This document shows, piece after piece, positions 6,894 through 8,730 of a stretch of 8,730 nucleotides of DNA. Every line of letters begins with the position of its first letter. The first letter of the stretch is position 1. Source of the DNA: Saprospiraceae bacterium. GTDB lineage: Bacteria > Bacteroidota > Bacteroidia > Chitinophagales > Saprospiraceae. The stretch lies in NCBI GenBank assembly GCA_029262975.1, contig JAJCYJ010000287.1:1-8730 (forward strand). Direction: 5' to 3'. The notes beneath the pieces are model-generated. The model was given only the letters and a program-made list of their open reading frames with translations. It made no database searches and was not told the DNA's origin. A program made the translations under genes and the position numbers.

Positions 6894-8053
6894 CCCTGTC
6901 CATTCCATATGCACTTTGGGGATTATTAGGATTGGTGATTCCGATTTTCATTCACTTATTTAGCAAAAAAGAAAGAAATGTTGTGCATTTCGGAAGTTTG
7001 AAATTTTTACAATCTTTCGATTCTGAGTCAGCGCGTTCTATTCAACTCTCGAGATTATTGCTTTTACTGCTTCGATTAATATTTATAGGATTATTGTGTT
7101 TCTTAATGACCCGACCCCTGGTTAGGCAGAATGAGAAAAGTAATTTATACTGGATTGAAAGTGAATTGCAATTAAGCGATTATAAGAATGTTATGCATCC
7201 CGAGCTCATCGAAAATGATGATGTTATGAGATTTACTTTTGATCAAAAAAATACTGACAATAGTCAATACTTTCATTCAGCATGGAGCTTTATTGATTAT
7301 CTCAATGGACAGGAAGATAGCAGTACAGTTTATGGATTTAGTCTTCTCTCTAATTTTAAAGGCCCTGTCATACCTCTTATGCCACATGTGAAATGGCAAT
7401 ATCTACCGAAAAAACAGATTCAGAATAAGTCTGAATTAATAAATAGGAGAAATTTCTCGACTGAATGGAGCGTTGTATCTGATAGCTATCGTACAGATGT
7501 TACCTCAAATATAATTAATGATATTCCCGATGGACCACTTACTCCACCAATAAAAATAAAATTGATTGGGGATAGTGAAAATAAGTACGCTGAAATTATA
7601 AAGACAGTCATCGATCTAACTGGATTTTATTTACCTTATAACATTGAATGGACCAATGAAAACGATGAGCAATGGACCATTATCATAGGAGACAGTTGGA
7701 GTGAACTACCTGAAAATTTTATTCAATGGAGTCCATCTTCAGAGTTACTGAAGATTGACTACTATTCTAAATCCCAGGCTTTTTTATGTGGCCAAATAAA
7801 TAAAGAAGAAATACTTCGAACTAATTTACCCGTTGTTTTGGCTTCAATGCTCAACAAATATTTCACAGGAATAGATCATTTGGATGATCGAATATTACAT
7901 CCCGACTATATGAAGAGAACTGAAGACAGGAACACTATCAAGAGATGGAATACCAAAAGAGGTCAGAAGTCTCTGGCTACTTTCTGGTGGCTTATCCTTG
8001 TGCCTGTATTATTAGTTGAAAGAATATTGAGTTACCGATCAAATTTGAAATAA
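6890..8053 (+). CDS. BatA-type double-transmembrane protein without vWA domain
   Basis: A 387-residue membrane protein starting at ATG 6890 inside the DUF58 stop overlap. The N-terminus is the BatA/aerotolerance-type double-transmembrane domain: 'YALWGLLGLVIPIFIHLFSKKER' (about 7-29), 'HFGSLKFLQSF', and a second hydrophobic helix with 'LLLLLLRLIFIGLLCFLMTRPLV' (about 56-79). The middle (about 85-355) is a weakly conserved, probably extracytoplasmic region including 'KIKLIGDSENKYAEIIKTVI' and 'EQWTIIIGDSW', which may be an alpha/beta domain. A third membrane helix follows, 'FWWLILVPVLLVERILS' (about 365-381), with the ER ending common to these proteins. No von Willebrand A domain (no DxSxS) is present, unlike true BatA/BatB. 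Proteins of this kind in other bacteria are often much longer, but the frame is intact. The next gene starts immediately after its TAA. Confidence 0.88.
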   Translation: MTLSIPYALWGLLGLVIPIFIHLFSKKERNVVHFGSLKFLQSFDSESARSIQLSRLLLLLLRLIFIGLLCFLMTRPLVRQNEKSNLYWIESELQLSDYKNVMHPELIENDDVMRFTFDQKNTDNSQYFHSAWSFIDYLNGQEDSSTVYGFSLLSNFKGPVIPLMPHVKWQYLPKKQIQNKSELINRRNFSTEWSVVSDSYRTDVTSNIINDIPDGPLTPPIKIKLIGDSENKYAEIIKTVIDLTGFYLPYNIEWTNENDEQWTIIIGDSWSELPENFIQWSPSSELLKIDYYSKSQAFLCGQINKEEILRTNLPVVLASMLNKYFTGIDHLDDRILHPDYMKRTEDRNTIKRWNTKRGQKSLATFWWLILVPVLLVERILSYRSNLK

Positions 8054-8730
8054 TTGAAGGCGTCCGATCCATTTGATTTACTAGCTAAGGTGCATTTGCG
8101 TAGTCGAATTATTCTGATGGGCATGATTTTTTTATTATGCTCTGTTGTGATCGCGGGGTATTGTTTTTTAGAGCTTCATCAGTTGCTTCTTCTGATGGCC
8201 GGTTTGGTTGGAATTGCGGGACTTTCCTGGATATATCGCCGGAGCCTTGAAGAGATGGACGATGTACTTGGAGAAGCACACCGTCAGAATATAAAATTAG
8301 AATATAGCGGCTTCTTAATTTCCTCAGCATCTGTCCATCAAGGTTTGGCCAGAATTCAGGAGGAAAAAGCAAAAAATGCATTTGTGGATTTTGAATATAA
8401 AATTCCATGGAATGGACGGAGCATCAAGAGTTATATTTTCCTGATCATTGGAATTTCTATTCTTACGCTCTCGATACAGTTCTTATTAAGCGTGAATCGA
8501 ACCAGTCACGAGTTGCGATCGGGATTAGAAAATAAGGTCGATCCTATGTCAGGTTTTAGACAGGATTCGGCATATATTTCGAAATTTAGTACGACGATTG
8601 TTCCTCCGGGATATACAGGACAAAATAAACGAAATGATTCGGGTTCCATTGAGATTCTTGAAAGATCTGAGGTCATATGGGACATTGAAGTAGTAGGACC
8701 GGAATCAAAATTGATTTTCTATTTTGGTAG
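8054..8730 (+). CDS. DUF4175-like membrane protein, 3' end missing
   Basis: The frame is open from TTG 8054, directly after the TAA of the preceding gene, to the window end (225 codons seen). I prefer TTG 8054 because it gives an amphipathic 'DPFDLLAKVHLRSR' segment before the first helix, as in the family, and suits translational coupling; GTG 8090 and ATG 8117 are alternatives. Predicted helices lie at about 19-38, 43-61 and 126-147, with a charged cytoplasmic loop (62-125) between the second and third. After the third helix comes an extracytoplasmic part with 'IVPPGYTGQNK' (182-192) and 'VIWDIEV', the 'PPaYTG' Ig-like repeat start typical of DUF4175 proteins. Complete relatives are very long (often around 1,000 residues) with coiled-coil and low-complexity C-termini. 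The function is not established; here it probably works with the BatA-like protein in the inner membrane. Confidence 0.75.
   Translation, partial: MKASDPFDLLAKVHLRSRIILMGMIFLLCSVVIAGYCFLELHQLLLLMAGLVGIAGLSWIYRRSLEEMDDVLGEAHRQNIKLEYSGFLISSASVHQGLARIQEEKAKNAFVDFEYKIPWNGRSIKSYIFLIIGISILTLSIQFLLSVNRTSHELRSGLENKVDPMSGFRQDSAYISKFSTTIVPPGYTGQNKRNDSGSIEILERSEVIWDIEVVGPESKLIFYFG

Noticed and set aside
8109..8408. 99-codon frame on the - strand at the right end
   Set aside because: The + strand frame here continues as a membrane protein with DUF4175-like features; the - strand translation shows no domain or signal.

Overview
The window looks like chromosomal DNA of a member of the Bacteroidota, possibly Saprospiria or Cytophagia. 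The sequence is AT-rich and most starts lack a Shine-Dalgarno sequence. A small exported protein resembles a type IX secretion (T9SS) C-terminal domain. There is a Tat-exported TldD homologue of the 'MKRRDF' type, followed by a DUF4159 / MoxR / DUF58 / BatA-like / DUF4175-like gene order that I know from this phylum. The species assignment is inference. All convincing genes are on the + strand.

Left part (1-1267): the 3' end of an NADPH-dependent FMN reductase-type flavoprotein gene, then a 117-residue probably exported beta-sandwich protein, then a 369-base gene-free stretch with two small hairpins, the first of which may be a terminator.

Middle (1268-4358): a two-gene unit encoding a TldD-type metallopeptidase with HExxxH and a twin-arginine signal, and its PmbA/TldE-type partner, which lacks both the metal motif and a signal peptide. 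A clear hairpin with six T's (4316-4358) closes this unit.

Right part (4415-8730, running off the end): a tightly packed operon. It encodes a soluble DUF4159 protein, a MoxR-type AAA+ ATPase, a DUF58 protein with an intact DxSxS metal-site motif, a membrane protein with the BatA N-terminal double-transmembrane domain but no von Willebrand A domain, and the start of a DUF4175-like membrane protein with a large extracytoplasmic part. ATGA overlaps join MoxR-DUF58 and DUF58-BatA, and a TTG start directly follows the BatA stop, so the products are probably made together. The simplest model is a MoxR/DUF58 chaperone-like pair in the cytoplasm acting on or through two membrane proteins. The cluster is recurrent in the phylum, but I know of no established function for it. 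I see no mobile element, CRISPR array, tRNA or rRNA.
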